This document shows positions 1-11,028 of a DNA stretch of 64,000 nucleotides, one piece after another (position 1 is the stretch's first letter; each line of letters begins with the position of its first letter). The translations under genes and the position numbers were made by a program. The stretch covers positions 27,501 to 91,500 of the forward strand of contig JAMFTG010000652.1 in the NCBI GenBank assembly GCA_023974075.1, given 5' to 3'. Source of the stretch: Chaenocephalus aceratus (taxonomy: Eukaryota > Chordata > Actinopteri > Perciformes > Channichthyidae). The notes under the pieces were generated by a model, which saw only the letters and a list, made by a program, of their open reading frames with translations, was not told where the DNA came from and did not search any database.

Positions 1-529
1 CGGTCCGTGCCCGCCACCTTTAAGCGGCGGGCTCCAGCAGGAAAAGCTGGAGGCCGGAAAAGAGTGAGACAGGTAGCGCGCCAAAGTGAAAGTGGAACCG
101 AGAGACAGAACGAGAGCAAGACAGACGGACAATTTAGCTGCTGCGGCTTATATGCAGGTATGCAAAAGTACGGTAATCAAAAAGCATTTTAACGGCCATA
201 CTATTTTACAATTTAGGATTTTCCACTGAAAATAAATCGGGTGTCTGTCCGCCATGTTTTTTTTCTCACGCTGGGAAAGTTTGCGATTTTTCCATTGGAT
301 TTTTTTAACCAGTATCAGCTAGCACTCTGGCAGTAGTGGTGCAGTGCCGAGGTCTTTTTTCTGAAGGTGGGAATTAATTTCTGATAAAAATAATCAATGG
401 GATTTTCCCATTGGATTTCGGTACATTGCAGAAAATAAGGTCCGTTGCAAACACGCATTTATGAAACGTATCATGTTCTGTTCAGCGGGATATTTTGAAG
501 CGTAGAAAGCTAAAGTGTCGCCGTCGCTA
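1..529. other. Unassigned sequence within igf1r intron 2
   Basis: I recognise no gene or repeat family here. The first 60 bases are purine- and GC-rich. At 529-541 a short CGCTAAGCTAAAGG-like string resembles part of the 72-bp minisatellite unit. Confidence 0.3.
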
Positions 530-824
530 AGCTAAAGGCTTTGAAGTGTACTTCAGTAAAAAGTACCCATAGCTAGCAGCTGCTTTAAAGAGTACCTGAC
601 CTCCCTTTATATTATAAACAATAATGTCATTGTTAGCTAATGAATGTTTCCATGGTGACCAACGGCAACATGACAACGTTTCCATTGGTCCCTCTTCTTT
701 AGAGAAGACCAGGAAGTGATGGATACACGGATCGTGTTCCAACCAATAGGCACGCAGTGACTCTAAAGAATAATGACCACGCACCAACACACATTCAGAC
801 TAAAGGAACCAGCTGTTTGGGAAA
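530..824 (+). mobile_element. Left module of the 37-bp-array transposon family, copy 1 (truncated)
   Basis: This segment is nearly identical to 25283-25565 and 28240-28517: GGCTTTGAAGTGTACTTCAG at the start, then CCCATAGCTAGCAGCTG, and GGAACCAGCTGTTTGG just before the array. The other two copies extend further left with AAGTAC-rich sequence that is missing here. In all three copies the module runs directly into the 37-bp array, so module and array are parts of one dispersed, probably non-autonomous, element. It has no coding capacity. Confidence 0.7.
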
Positions 825-1674
825 TGAGAGAAGTAGAAAGTACAGGTATTTGAGTTCAACATGAGAGAAGTAGAAAGTACAGGTATTTGTTCAACATGTA
901 AGAAGTAGAAAGTACAGGTATTTGTGTTCAACATGTAAGAAGTAGAAAGTACAGGTATTTGAGTTCACATGTAAGAAGTAGAAAGTACAGGTATTTGTGT
1001 TCAACATGTAAGAAGTAGAAAGTACAGGTATTTGTGTTCAACATGTAAGAAGTAGAAAGTACAGGTATTTGAGTTCAACATGTAAGAAGTAGAAAGTACA
1101 GGTATTTGGTTCAACATGTAAGAAGTAGAAAGTACAGGTATTTGAGTTCAACATGTAAGAAGTAGAAAGTACAGGTATTTGTGTTCAACATGTAAGAAGT
1201 AGAAAGTACAGGTATTTGTGTTCAACATGTAAGAAGTAGAAAGTACAGGTATTTGTGTTCAACATGTAAGAAGTAGAAAGTACAGGTATTTGAGTTCAAC
1301 ATGTAAGAAGTAGAAAGTACAGGTATTTGTGTTCAACATGTAAGAAGTAGAAAGTACAGGTATTTGGTTCAACATGTAAGAAGTAGAAAGTACAGGTATT
1401 TGAGTTCAACATGTGAGAAGTAGAAAGTACAGGTATTTGGTTCAACATGTAAGAAGTAGAAAGTACAGGTATTTGAGTTCAACATGTGAGAAGTAGAAAG
1501 TACAGGTATTTGAGTTCAACATGTGAGAAGTAGAAAGTACAGGTATTTGAGTTCAACATGTGAGAAGTAGAAAGTACAGGTATTTGAGTTCAACATGTGA
1601 GAAGTAGAAAGTACAGGTATTTGTGTTCAACATGTAAGAAGTAGAAAGTACAGGTATTTGAGTTCAACATGTGA
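825..1674 (+). repeat. 37-bp minisatellite array, copy 1 (about 23 units)
   Basis: The unit contains GAGAAGTAGAAAGTACAGGT followed by ATTTGAGTTCAACATGT. Units differ mainly at TGAG/TGTG/TGG before TTCAACATG and at GTAAG/GTGAG/GAGAG. A few units are 1-2 bp shorter. The array passes straight into a TG microsatellite. Confidence 0.95.
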
Positions 1675-1755
1675 GAGTGTGTGTGTATGTGTGTTGTGTG
1701 TGTGTGTGTTTGGTGCGTGTGTGTGTGTGTGGTGTGTGTGTGTGTGTGTGTGTGT
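1675..1755 (+). repeat. Imperfect (TG)n microsatellite
   Basis: A TG dinucleotide tract with interruptions (TATG, TTTGG, GCG, GG) lies directly after the 37-bp array. Confidence 0.95.
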
Positions 1756-2425
1756 ACTAAGTGTACGTGATGGTATGGAGCTAATCACAGAAGAGATTAG
1801 ACGACATCCGCGGGCTTCTTTAAGCCGTAAGCAGCGGGTCACAGACTGTCTGGATAACTTGACCTCCTATCTTTGATTTCCTCTCAGAAACACCTCCACC
1901 TCTCCCCTGTGGCCTTACATAAGGTACTCACACCACATACTGTCCCTGGTGGATCCTGGCTGGTCTTTATGTGTCGACGCGTATTGTGTTACTCTCTCCG
2001 GTCTGCTGTCCTGTAATATGAGCATTAGGAGGTAAAGCTGTGCATTAGTTGGACCGACAAACCACTCTCGATGGCTTCGACCTTGTGAATCAACAACAAG
2101 CTTTAACACGTATTACATCTCAGAATCAGAATCGGTTTCATCACCAAGTACGTTTACACATACAAGGAATTTGCTTTGGTATAAATGAATGCACACAAAG
2201 AAGAATACGTAGCAAGAAATAGCACTATTATGAAAGCTTTAAAAATGACTATTATAACAAATTGAAAGACAATATTTATACAAAATATAATTATGTCTAA
2301 AACCCCAGTGTTCACTTTAATATGATACGAAGTGAAAAGACCAAAACAATCCATATTTTCAGGACTAAAACAGCACAAAAAATGACCATGAATCCATTAT
2401 CGATAGTTGCCAATTACATTTCTGT
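1756..2425. other. Unassigned sequence with a retroposon-like tail
   Basis: I see no gene. At about 2115-2175 the string TCAGAATCAGAATCGGTTTC followed by CAAGTACGTTTACACATACAAG matches a tail motif that recurs at 39424-39490, inverted at 34640-34700 and in part at 58705-58745. It looks like the 3' end of a dispersed fish retroposon. Confidence 0.4.
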
Positions 2426-2433
2426 TGATCAAC

Positions 2434-2901
2434 TAGGGCTGTCCCGAATACCATTATTCATGCTCCGGATATTCGGCCCGCCCGCGTGCGGGGTGCGTAG
2501 TAATCAGCAGTGAACCGTATTTCGGTTTTATTCACTGCATTCATTTTGTTATTCTACAGTATTGTTGTTTTATAGTTATTTGTTAATGTAACCCAATTTG
2601 TGTTCTTTGAAATTGAAAAGGATATCGCATTGTGTTGGTTACTTTCGTGCAGTTGTATATGTCTTATTGTAACTTGGCTTCCTATTTTGTATGGACATGC
2701 TTTTATTTTGAAGGAGAGTTTGCGCTGTTGACAGGAAGTTGTTGTTGCTATGGAAACAATGTGACGGAGATTAACGGAGAAAAGTAATATCTACATATAA
2801 AGACGGAGAAAGTAAACGATAACGTTTATGGCTAAGTGTTGGCACCCCCCGAAGAGGCACAAGCTCTTACGTATATATTCGGATATTCGGGTACAGCCCT
2901 A
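2434..2901. mobile_element. Non-autonomous hAT element with perfect 8-bp target duplication
   Basis: The element starts TAGGGCTGTCCCGAATA and ends TATTCGGGTACAGCCCTA, imperfect terminal inverted repeats. It is flanked by the 8-bp direct repeat TGATCAAC (2426-2433 and 2902-2909). An 8-bp duplication and TAGGG ends are typical of the hAT superfamily. The 468-bp interior is AT-rich and non-coding, so any mobility would depend on a transposase from elsewhere. Confidence 0.85.
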
Positions 2902-2909
2902 TGATCAAC

Positions 2910-3923
2910 TAATTGATACGTTTATTAAATCGTTGCAGCTCTCGTCCTAAACTAGTCAGCCAAAGTACCTGAAAGGGCATTTCTGTCAGAAATATAAACC
3001 TGATGTACCATTTACGATCAACAGCTTGGAGTCAAATCCTATTACTGTCTATAATTCAAGATACACCGTAAAAGACATGATTCCTCCAAAGCGTAATCGT
3101 GCCGTATACAACTACAAATACTTTTAAAGAGCGCCCATTCCAATCCAAAGTCACATTCACGTCAGATAAATAGTTGTTTAGAAGCCAAGGAAGTTACCTC
3201 CTGTAACTTAGTTAGATGGAAACTTTCCAACCCTTCAACATAAAGGCCTTAATGTGTTTCCACTCAGCTTGTATCCTGACCAGCTCTGTATACAATGACG
3301 ACTATACACTTTCAATATAAATGATCAAACACTGACATGTCAAGCAGGGTAAATGAATCAAGGAACCGCCCCTCCAGTTTAATGTGTAATCCCTGCAGCC
3401 AGAGGTTAACAAAAGACATGAATTCCTTCCAGTAAATCCCCGAAGACCTACTTTGTACTTTAATGATGTGCTTTCATCTCCTCAGACCAGACAAAGCACC
3501 GGAAAAACATCCCCCATGCTGCTCAATGAGAGAGTGTGTGTGGGTTTCTGTGTTAGGGAGAGAGGGAGTGTGTGTGTTCCCAGCATGCACGGACATGGCT
3601 CTTCTTTTGGATGAAGCCTGTGAGTTATGAACGAGTCAAAACACCCAAAGCAGATTCCAGAAAAAAACAAACGAGGGAAGTAAACACGGCAGAATGGAAC
3701 CCCCACAATCACGACGACAACACACTCCACTTTCCCAGAGAGGGAACCTGGCTCTGAGCAGTTTTATGAATGAGTCCCGACTGCTTTTATATCAACGCGA
3801 TGAAAACAAGGGCTTGCACTTCTCCCTTCCGTCGTTTATTAATCCGATGAATGACCGGAGTCTGGAGATAAAATGCCTCTGAGTAGAAACGGTGCCTGTG
3901 AACAAGGCACACATTCGAACAAT
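2910..3923. other. Unassigned intronic sequence
   Basis: I recognise no exon, RNA gene or repeat family. A short GT-rich patch lies at 3533-3575. Open frames here are short and resemble nothing I know. Confidence 0.3.
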
Positions 3924-5309
3924 AGCCGCGTTCACACCGCAGGACTTTCCCTGGTACTTTAGTTCTTTAGTTCCGTTAGTACCAATAATGTCGCGTTCAC
4001 ACCGCCGGGACTACTCAGTGCCGGGAACTCTTTTGGTACTTTTTAGTCCCTGCTAGAGAGGTGGTACGAACCTGGTGACAAAAAGAGTGCCATTTCTATT
4101 CTATTTCTATTGGCTGGGCGAATTGCAAACCACGCCCCGTTAGACTCTGAATTTGTTTTGTTAGGCAGCCATTTTTTTCCTCGCTACAAAACCACATCCA
4201 CACCTGAGCGAGTAGTTTTTTTGTACTTGAAAGCAGTTATGACCACACGTACAAGCACCGGAGCGGTGGAATGATGAGGAAGTGTCGGCGCTTCTGGCAA
4301 TTTACTCCGAGGACGGGATGCAGCAGCTTCTACAGAAAGCAGTTCCCAACTCCAAATGTTTTGAGCGATGTTCGCTACTTGAGCTGGGAATCGTGCACAG
4401 TGCACACGGATGCCGGTAAAAATAAAGAAACTCAGGCAGTACTATAAAACAATTAAAGACCACAATAATAAGAGTGGTACGATTTTCTATTGTTATTATA
4501 TATATATATTGCCACTGGTTTTTTTAATACTGACACCTAACTTGGCACTAAGGCGTGTCTGCTGCTATATATATTGCCACTGTTACATTGTTTTGAACCT
4601 ACTTACACTTTATTTTACATTTCACACTGTTATTTAACTTCACATTTACATGCATACGACACACCTGGAACAGCATGATGCCGTTATTGTTATGGTCTTG
4701 ACTGTGCAATAAAACAAACAACTGGCGAAGCTTTATTTATTGTGTCCTACCCAAATTTGCAGAATAGAAGAATGTGAGAGCAGACAGGTGTCGGTGGTTG
4801 AATTTATCAGAAACACAAGTCTTACACATAAACACAAGTAATTTATCATGTCATTTGTTTTAGATAAATAAGGGGAAAAACACCAAACAAGGGTTGATGT
4901 CCTTTTCCAAAATCAGCCTGAGGGGGCAATATATAATAAATACATAAAGATAAAGTCCATTGTTATAATGGGGTATTTTATTTGTAAATTACCCTATGAA
5001 CTCCATCATGTCTGAGGTCGGAAAGTAAACAAACGCCTCATACAGCGGATGGGCTTTATACCCCCCTCCCCCGTGTAGTTCTTCTTCTCTCGTTTTTTGT
5101 TGTACTCGCCGTGAAGTGGTTTTGCGGCCTGCCAGTAAACCCAGAGAAGAAGAAGACGAAGTGACGTCAGCGTAATCGTGCCTCAGGGAAAGTACTGCGG
5201 TGTGAATGCGATTGGCACTAGCCCCCTGGCGGATTTAGTGCCGTGGTACTTTAGTGGTACTTTAGTGCCGGCACTAAAGTACCGCAAGTCCTGCGGTGTG
5301 AAAGCGGCT
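3924..5309. mobile_element. PIF/Harbinger-like element, apparently two nested copies
   Basis: The outer ends are AGCCGCGTTCACACCGCAGG and, inverted, CCTGCGGTGTGAAAGCGGCT, flanked by AAT on both sides (3921-3923, 5310-5312). A second pair of related ends lies inside (about 3990, TCGCGTTCACACCGC; about 5213, GCGGTGTGAATGCGA), which suggests one copy inserted into another. The inside holds a relic of a Myb/SANT-like ORF, which fits PIF/Harbinger, as does a 3-bp duplication. The same family recurs at 11937-12532. Confidence 0.7.
4261..4373 (+). pseudogene. Myb/SANT-like DNA-binding ORF relic of a Harbinger-type transposon
   Basis: The plus-strand frame from 4261 reads ERWNDEEVSALLAIYSEDG and continues MQQLLQKAVPNSK. 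The R-W-x-DEEV-x-ALL pattern is that of the Myb/SANT-like protein that accompanies PIF/Harbinger transposases. Only about 38 codons are recognisable and no transposase catalytic domain is present. A frame-damaged related fragment (DEEVSAF) lies on the minus strand at about 12205-12262. Confidence 0.6.
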
Positions 5310-5312
5310 AAT

Positions 5313-5373
5313 AATGTCGCGTTCACACCGCCGGGACTACTCAGTGCCGGGAACTCTTTTGGAACTCTTTTGG
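5313..5373 (+). mobile_element. Truncated left end of the same Harbinger-like family
   Basis: From ATGTCGCGTTCACACCGCCG onward this repeats about 60 bp of 3986-4040 (GGGACTACTCAGTGCCGGGA). It then runs directly into the 72-bp minisatellite, so that array begins inside a copy of this transposon family. Confidence 0.6.
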
Positions 5374-5870
5374 TGCTGTAGTTCCTTTATAGCCCATCAT
5401 TAGCGACCTTTAGCTTAGTGGTGGTGACGTGAAGTCATGTGACCGCGCTGTAGTTCCTTTATAGCCCAACATTAGCCACCATTAGCTTAGCGGTGGTGAC
5501 GTGAAGTCATGTGACCGTGCTGTAGTTCCTTTACAGCCCAACATTAGCCACCTTTAGCTTAGCGGTGGTGACGTGAAGTCATGTGACCGTGCTGTAGTTC
5601 CTTTATAGCCCAACATTAGCCACCTTTAGCTTAGCGGTGGTGACGTGAAGTCATGTGGACCGTGCTGTAGTTCCTTTATAGCCCAACATCAGCCACCATT
5701 AGCTTAGCGGTGGTGACGTGAAGTCATGTGACCGTGCTGTAGTTTCCTTTATAGCCCAACATTAGCCACCTTTAGCTTAGCGGTGGTGACGTGAAGTCAT
5801 GTGACCTGTTGTTGTTCCAAATAGCCCAACATTAGCTGCCTTTAGACCGTGCTGTAGTGCCTTTATAGCC
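5374..5870 (-). repeat. 72-bp minisatellite, array 1 (about 6-7 units)
   Basis: CTGTAGTTCC recurs at 5376, 5448 and 5520, a 72-bp period. Each unit contains TTTATAGCCCAACATTAGCC, TTTAGCTTAGCGGTGGTGAC and GTGAAGTCATGTGACC. The last unit is degraded. The same unit is found inverted at 19995-21588. Confidence 0.93.
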
Positions 5871-7213
5871 TTAAGATAGGTTTTTACTTCTGGTTGCTTG
5901 CATTTACACCTCAAAGGTCATAAAGGGGTTTTAGTATGTGGAGATTATCCAGCTGCAACAAAAACATGTAAGGATCATAAATGTGTGTTTGCGACAGAGC
6001 TTATCAGGGAACCCCTGCTTTACTACCTTCCGAATAAGCCTATAGAAATACATCCTCACTGCACCACTCTATTGTCAGAGTGATTCCCAGTATAGCAGCA
6101 ACAAACTGGCCTATTTCCACGGCCACATGCATGCTACTTTGCACACAGGATGGTAAAGCATATAAAACGGCCTCTTCTCTGCAGGTAATGGAGCGACTTC
6201 GGCTCTGTTTGGTCACCCAGCTTTCGGCCTTCCTCTCTTTAATGAAGCCTGGTTTTACTACCAGACTCCTCCAATAAACTGTGTAATAAATAGCCCAGCG
6301 ATGCAGTCTCTGCAGAGAGCCGTAGTTTCAGATCAATGCTGGTTTAGATCTTCACAGGGTCGCTCTCCACTCCAGCTATATTTAGTCTACTTAAACCGAC
6401 TTAAAAAAACATCTTACATTTTTCTATGCAGTGCTTTATCATTTATGATTACATAAGATTGATTTTTACACCACCAACCTTAATTGCATGCAAAATAAAG
6501 TGCAGTATATTTTAGTTTTTAGTTGTATTAGGTATAAACATCTTTAATGGCATTTATTTTGGACAGGTTCATCACCACACGACCTATGTATATCGTCTCA
6601 TGCCCAATTAAAATAAACGGTAGTGGTAATAGCTGGAGGATTAGAAGTAATATAATAATAATGGATTCATTTTGTTAGCGCTTTTACAGGTGCTCAAAGA
6701 CGCTTTACAGATATAGTGAAAAGAAAAGAACAAATAAATATATAGTTAAAGTTAAAGCCAGATTGAACAGGTGAGTTCTTTGAAGGTGGTGAGGTCAGTG
6801 CCGTCTCAGTTAGATACGTGATCAGCAGATGGCTCAGGAGAGCAGCAGCTGTTGCACGAGAGCGGTTATTACGAGAACTACGAGCGCAGGCATTTAAAAA
6901 TAATATCCAAATCTATTTCTTTCCTTCCGTGAAAAACAACATGTGTGTAGTTTAGACTCAACACGGAGCGATGGCCTTGCGCTGGTACCACATATTGATA
7001 CACACAGCGTTAGATGCATCAATATTATCATTAATAGTCAGATTAGATCCCAAAACAACACTTTATATACATTAATATTAATAAAAGAACTTCACGTCCA
7101 GTTTTAGTAGCTTAATATTTGGGATTGCTGCTTCTTGAAGTGATGATACGTTGATGATTGGTGGACTTGTCGCATGTAAAGGCAAACGTCAGGGGTGGGA
7201 CGTATACATTAAA
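5871..7213. other. Unassigned intronic sequence with a retroposon-like patch
   Basis: I see no exon. At about 6655-6725 the string TAGCGCTTTTACAGGTGCTC followed by AAAGACGCTTTACAG resembles the ends of a common fish interspersed repeat. The remainder is AT-rich and unassigned. Confidence 0.3.
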
Positions 7214-7380
7214 GGGGCCCTGTTCTGCTTTTTGAGGTTGTCCCTTACCTGTAGTGTGTCATACATGTTTTAGTGCATGTAAATGGTCTGCAAGGCTAAA
7301 ATCCCTGTTTCCTCCAGATATATTGAAATATTGAGTATATCGTGGACTCCCTGGTGTTTTCCTGCTGACGGTGGAAACGA
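7214..7380 (+). mobile_element. Interspersed fish repeat, relative of the flank of the 57-bp array
   Basis: AAAGGGGCCCTGTTCTGCTT, then GTGTGTCATACATG, GTGCATGTAAATGGTC and ATCCCTGTTTCCT parallel the sequence at 22323-22425, which lies directly next to the inverted 57-bp array. Here the element carries no 57-bp units. Confidence 0.5.
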
Positions 7381-7516
7381 AACCTTTACTGACCCCCCCC
7401 CCCATGTCTTCCTCCAACATATTCCACCTCCTATTTTTGTCCCTAGCATGCCCACAACTCTGCACTCCAACCACCCACAGAGCAGTGTGTGTGAGGAGAG
7501 AGAGAGGGTAGGAGAG

Positions 7517-7611
7517 TGTGAGTGAGTGAGTGAGTGAGTGAGTGAGTGAGTGAGTGAGTGAGTGAGTGAGTGAGTGAGTGAGTGAGTGAGTGAGTGAGTG
7601 TGTGTGTGTGT
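7517..7611 (+). repeat. (GAGT)n microsatellite
   Basis: About 21 copies of the tetranucleotide TGAG followed by a short TG run. The apparent open frames across it come from the repeat. Confidence 0.97.
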
Positions 7612-7696
7612 GGCATATTTGCATATCTGTGATATGTCGGTTTAAGTGGGTGCGTGCCTCTGTCTGCACTTCCAGTGTGTTTGATGATGGTGACAG

Positions 7697-7725
7697 TGTG
7701 TGTGTGTGTATGTGTGTGTGTGTGT

Positions 7726-7762
<37 letters not shown>
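7697..7762 (+). repeat. (TG)n microsatellite
   Basis: TG dinucleotide tract with a few interruptions (TATG, GGG). Confidence 0.95.
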
Positions 7763-7765
<3 letters not shown>

Positions 7766-7874
7766 ATGCATTCAATCGAGGCCGGTCCTGCGACAGTTCC
7801 ATATCACAAGACTGAAAACATCAACATGCTGAGTCTGCAGCAAGGCGCCAGTCACCAGGGAAACAATTCAGCCA

Positions 7875-7906
<32 letters not shown>
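7875..7906 (+). repeat. (CA)n microsatellite
   Basis: About 16 uninterrupted CA dinucleotides. Confidence 0.95.
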
Positions 7907-7910
<4 letters not shown>

Positions 7911-7919
7911 TTGTCTGAA

Positions 7920-8476
7920 ACGCAGCAGCAAAACAAGTCATCGAAAACGCTGCAGTCGTAAGCACGATATTAAAGGGCCAGTTCACACTCACTGTTCATT
8001 CTGCACACTTTAATTAAACTCTGGAGCATTTACTTACTTTGTTTAAGCCGGGAAAATATTTACATTTCACTTTCGTGGAACCGGACAAGTGCCAATCCTG
8101 TGAGCTTAAGGGTTACCAATATTTGCCTGAACCCTGATGCAAAGTGAGAATGTGGAAAGTACATAATATCCTCATCTCAGACGTTGACATCTGACAAACG
8201 ATAAAAACACGCTCGACAACAACGAGGTGAATTGCAGCCTCGACTGATACCTCCATTTTGCTCTTTCTTCCTCTTAACGTGGGAGATACAAAACAGCCAA
8301 GACCTGAACACAAGTACGTAATGAAGTCTCTTTCCTCGCAGCCAAACCACAACATCTAAAGCCGTGAGTGACAGGTTTCAGGACACAGCCGCACAGATCC
8401 CCACAGACCAGTCGCAGGCTGGACGGTCTGCAGCTTCTATCTGCAACTATTACAATCATTAAAGAACACATCATGT
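7920..8476. other. Unassigned intronic sequence
   Basis: I recognise no gene or element between the CA run and the next transposon. Confidence 0.3.
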
Positions 8477-8600
8477 ATATTATTCTGAAATGGACCAATC
8501 TGCACAACGACTACTTTCACTGTCTTTCACTATATTTAGATGAGAATACTTTTCTACTTTCACTTGAGGAACATTTTTACTTTTACTGTAACAGAGTATT
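8477..8600 (+). mobile_element. AAGTAC-type non-autonomous transposon, 3' part
   Basis: ATTCTGAAATGGACCAATCT through GAGTATTCCTACTTC is the reverse complement of 39061-39205. It is the 3' portion of a dispersed fish element rich in AAGTAC. It leads directly into the 33/39-bp array, which ends in the element's terminal CCCACCTCT. Confidence 0.6.
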
Positions 8601-9692
8601 CCTACTTCTACTTTTACTCAAGTACAAGATCCGAGTACTTTTACTCAAGTACAAGATCTGAGTACTTTTACCATTACTCAAGTACAAGATCCGAGTACTT
8701 CTACTTTTAATCAAGTACAAGACCGGAGTACTTTACTTTTACTCAAGTACAAGATCTGAGTACTTATACTTCTACTTTTACTCAAGTACAAGATCTGAGT
8801 ACTTATACTTCTACTTTTACTCAAGTACAAGATCTGAGTACTTCTACCTTTACTTAAGTACAAGACCTGAGTACTTTTACTTTTTACTCAAGTACAAGGT
8901 CTGAGTACTTTTACCTTTACTCAAGTACAAGACCTGAGTACGTTTACCTTTACTCAAGTACAAAATCTGAGTACTTATACTTCTACTTTTACTCAAGTAC
9001 AAGATCTGAGTACTTATACCTTTACTTAAGTACAAGACCTGAGTACTTATACTTTTACTCAAGTACAAAGTCTGAGTACTTTTACTTTTACTCAAGTACA
9101 AGGTCTGAGTACTTTTACCTTTACTCAAGTACAAAATCTGAGTACTTATACTTCTACTTTTACTCAAGTACAAGATCTGAGTACTTATACCTTTACTTAA
9201 GTACAAGACCTGAGTACTTATACTACTTTTACTCAAGTACAAAGTCTGAGTACTTTTACTTTTACTCAAGTACAAGTCTGAGTACTTTTACTTTTACTCA
9301 AGTACAAGGTCTGAGTACTTTTACCTTTACTCAAGTACAAGACCTGAGTACGTTTACCTTACTCAAGTACAAAATCTGAGTACTTATACTTCTACTTTTA
9401 CTCAAGTACAAGACCTGAGTACTTATACTTCTACTTTTACTCAAGTACAAGACCTGAGTACTTCTACTTTTACTCAAGTACAAGACCTGAGTACTTCTAC
9501 TTTTACTCAAGTACAAGACCTGAGTACTTCTACTTTTACTCAAGTACAAGATCCGAGTACTTCTACTTTTACTCAAGTACAAGATCCGAGTACTTCTAAC
9601 TTTTACTCAAGTACAAGATCCGAGTACTTCTACTTTACTCAAGTACAAGATCTGAGTATTTCTACTTCTACTCAAGTACTTCTCCCACCTCT
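8601..9692 (+). repeat. 33/39-bp minisatellite, array 1
   Basis: The unit is ACTCAAGTACAAGATCTGAG followed by TACTTCTACTTTT (33 bp). A 39-bp variant carries an added TTATAC, and shorter variants also occur. About 32 units are present. The array ends in TACTTCTCCCACCTCT, the terminus of the host transposon, so the array looks like an expansion of the element's own 3' end. Confidence 0.93.
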
Positions 9693-9814
9693 AGTAAATT
9701 GCAATATATCGGTTAGCTGTTGTAAACTTCTAAGTTTGGACTCACCCAAAATGTCCAAGCTGAAACACGAAGTGCCGAAGTGCTAAAGACCTCAAGACAA
9801 AGAAAGGGGCATTT

Positions 9815-10020
9815 GTGTGGCGTTGATTCTCCGTAGCAGTGTGTGCACTTTGACGAACTGAATGTAAACACATCAGAAGTGAAATGATTCAAAGGACAGA
9901 ACACAAAGCACCGTTCTCTTCCCTTTGAAGAGATCAAATTAAGAAAGCACATATTTATGTTCACTTTGACATTTACTGAGACACAAAACTCTATTCAGAC
10001 AAAGAAAGACTTTGATCTGG
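9815..10020. repeat. Local duplication near igf1r exon 2, copy A
   Basis: GTAGCAGTGTGTGCA, CATCAGAAGTGAAATG, ACACAAAGCAC, TCTTCCCTTTGAAGAG and CTATTCAGACAAAGAAAGAC are shared in the same order and orientation with 15635-15822. Parts are shared with 10074-10170 and 10983-11010. No coding frame is conserved. Confidence 0.75.
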
Positions 10021-10073
10021 GGAGGATCGGTGAAGACGGCTAGGAGTTTCCAACTAACGCCAAAGGGGATTTT

Positions 10074-11010
10074 AAACCGTGTCGTGTTGATTCTCGGTCA
10101 AGTCCATAGCAGTGTTTTCACGATGAACCGAATTTAAACGCGTTCATCAGAAGTGAAATGTTGGGCGAGGGTTTGTTTTGTGGGATATTTGAAATATACT
10201 TGTTTCCGTGATACAGAATCATTTTGAGTTGTATCTTTTCTTATTTTCATTCAATGTTGGGTGGTTGCTACGAGTTGTCTACACCTTTGTGCGGTACCGA
10301 CTTACTCAACTGTGACTATACACATCTGAAATGTCAGGAGAGAGCCCTGACTGACACCGCAAAGGAAAATCAATAAACCTACACTAATAAGTCAAACTGT
10401 CGCAATGTGTGACGAGGGGCATCTTCCCTTTACAGCAGGGGTGTCAAACTCAAGGCCCGGGGGCCACATTCGGCCCGCGACTTCATTTTATGTGGCCCCA
10501 CAAGAGCTTGCAAAGAATATAATATGTTTATTATACGGTTACATGCTACAGAAGCACGTTGCCCATAAACTACATGTCCCACAATGCATCTCAAATATGA
10601 CTTTTTCCTCAGAATATGCATTTTTTCATAGAATTCCTTTTTCTCAGAATTAGATTTTTATTTCAAAATGTCACTTCTATTTCTTTTTTCTCCAGAATTT
10701 GGCTTTTCTTTTTAAATCATTTTGGGACATACGCACTGAAGAGACTTGCAATTATTTGCCCTAGACTTCTGCTTTCAGACGTAGTTAATTATGAAGTTAT
10801 TACCCTATCCGATGATAATCCAATGCAGAGGCAATGATGTAATATAATACATTATTTTATATATATGATAATATTTATATATGTATTTTTATATAGTCTT
10901 AAAGTTACAACCGGCCCTTTGAGTGCAACCATAATGCTGATGTGGCCCGCGATGAAATTGAGTTTGACACCCCTGCTTTACCGAGACCGAAAACTCTATT
11001 CAGACAAAGA
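10074..11010. repeat. Local duplication near igf1r exon 2, copy B (split by an hAT element)
   Basis: This copy starts GTGTCGTGTTGATTCTCGGT, contains ATAGCAGTGTTTTCACGATG and CATCAGAAGTGAAATG, and ends ACTCTATTCAGACAAAGAG. The hAT element at 10436-10975 sits between the two recognisable parts. It is a diverged tandem copy of 9815-10020 and reaches to within about 20 bp of the exon 2 donor. Confidence 0.6.
10436..10975. mobile_element. Non-autonomous hAT element next to igf1r exon 2
   Basis: The ends are CAGGGGTGTCAAACTCAAGG and, inverted, TTGAGTTTGACACCCCTG. The flanks are CTTTACAG and CTTTACCG, an 8-bp target duplication with one mismatch. Inside, GGCCACATTCGGCCCGCGAC and GATGTGGCCCGCGATG mark subterminal repeats. 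At 540 bp it has no coding capacity. Confidence 0.88.
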
Positions 11011-11028
11011 GTGGCGACGGCCTCTTAC

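Noticed and set aside
8877..9582. Ser/Lys/Tyr-rich open frames over the 33/39-bp array
   Set aside because: Repeat units of 33 or 39 bp keep the frame open; there is no gene signal.
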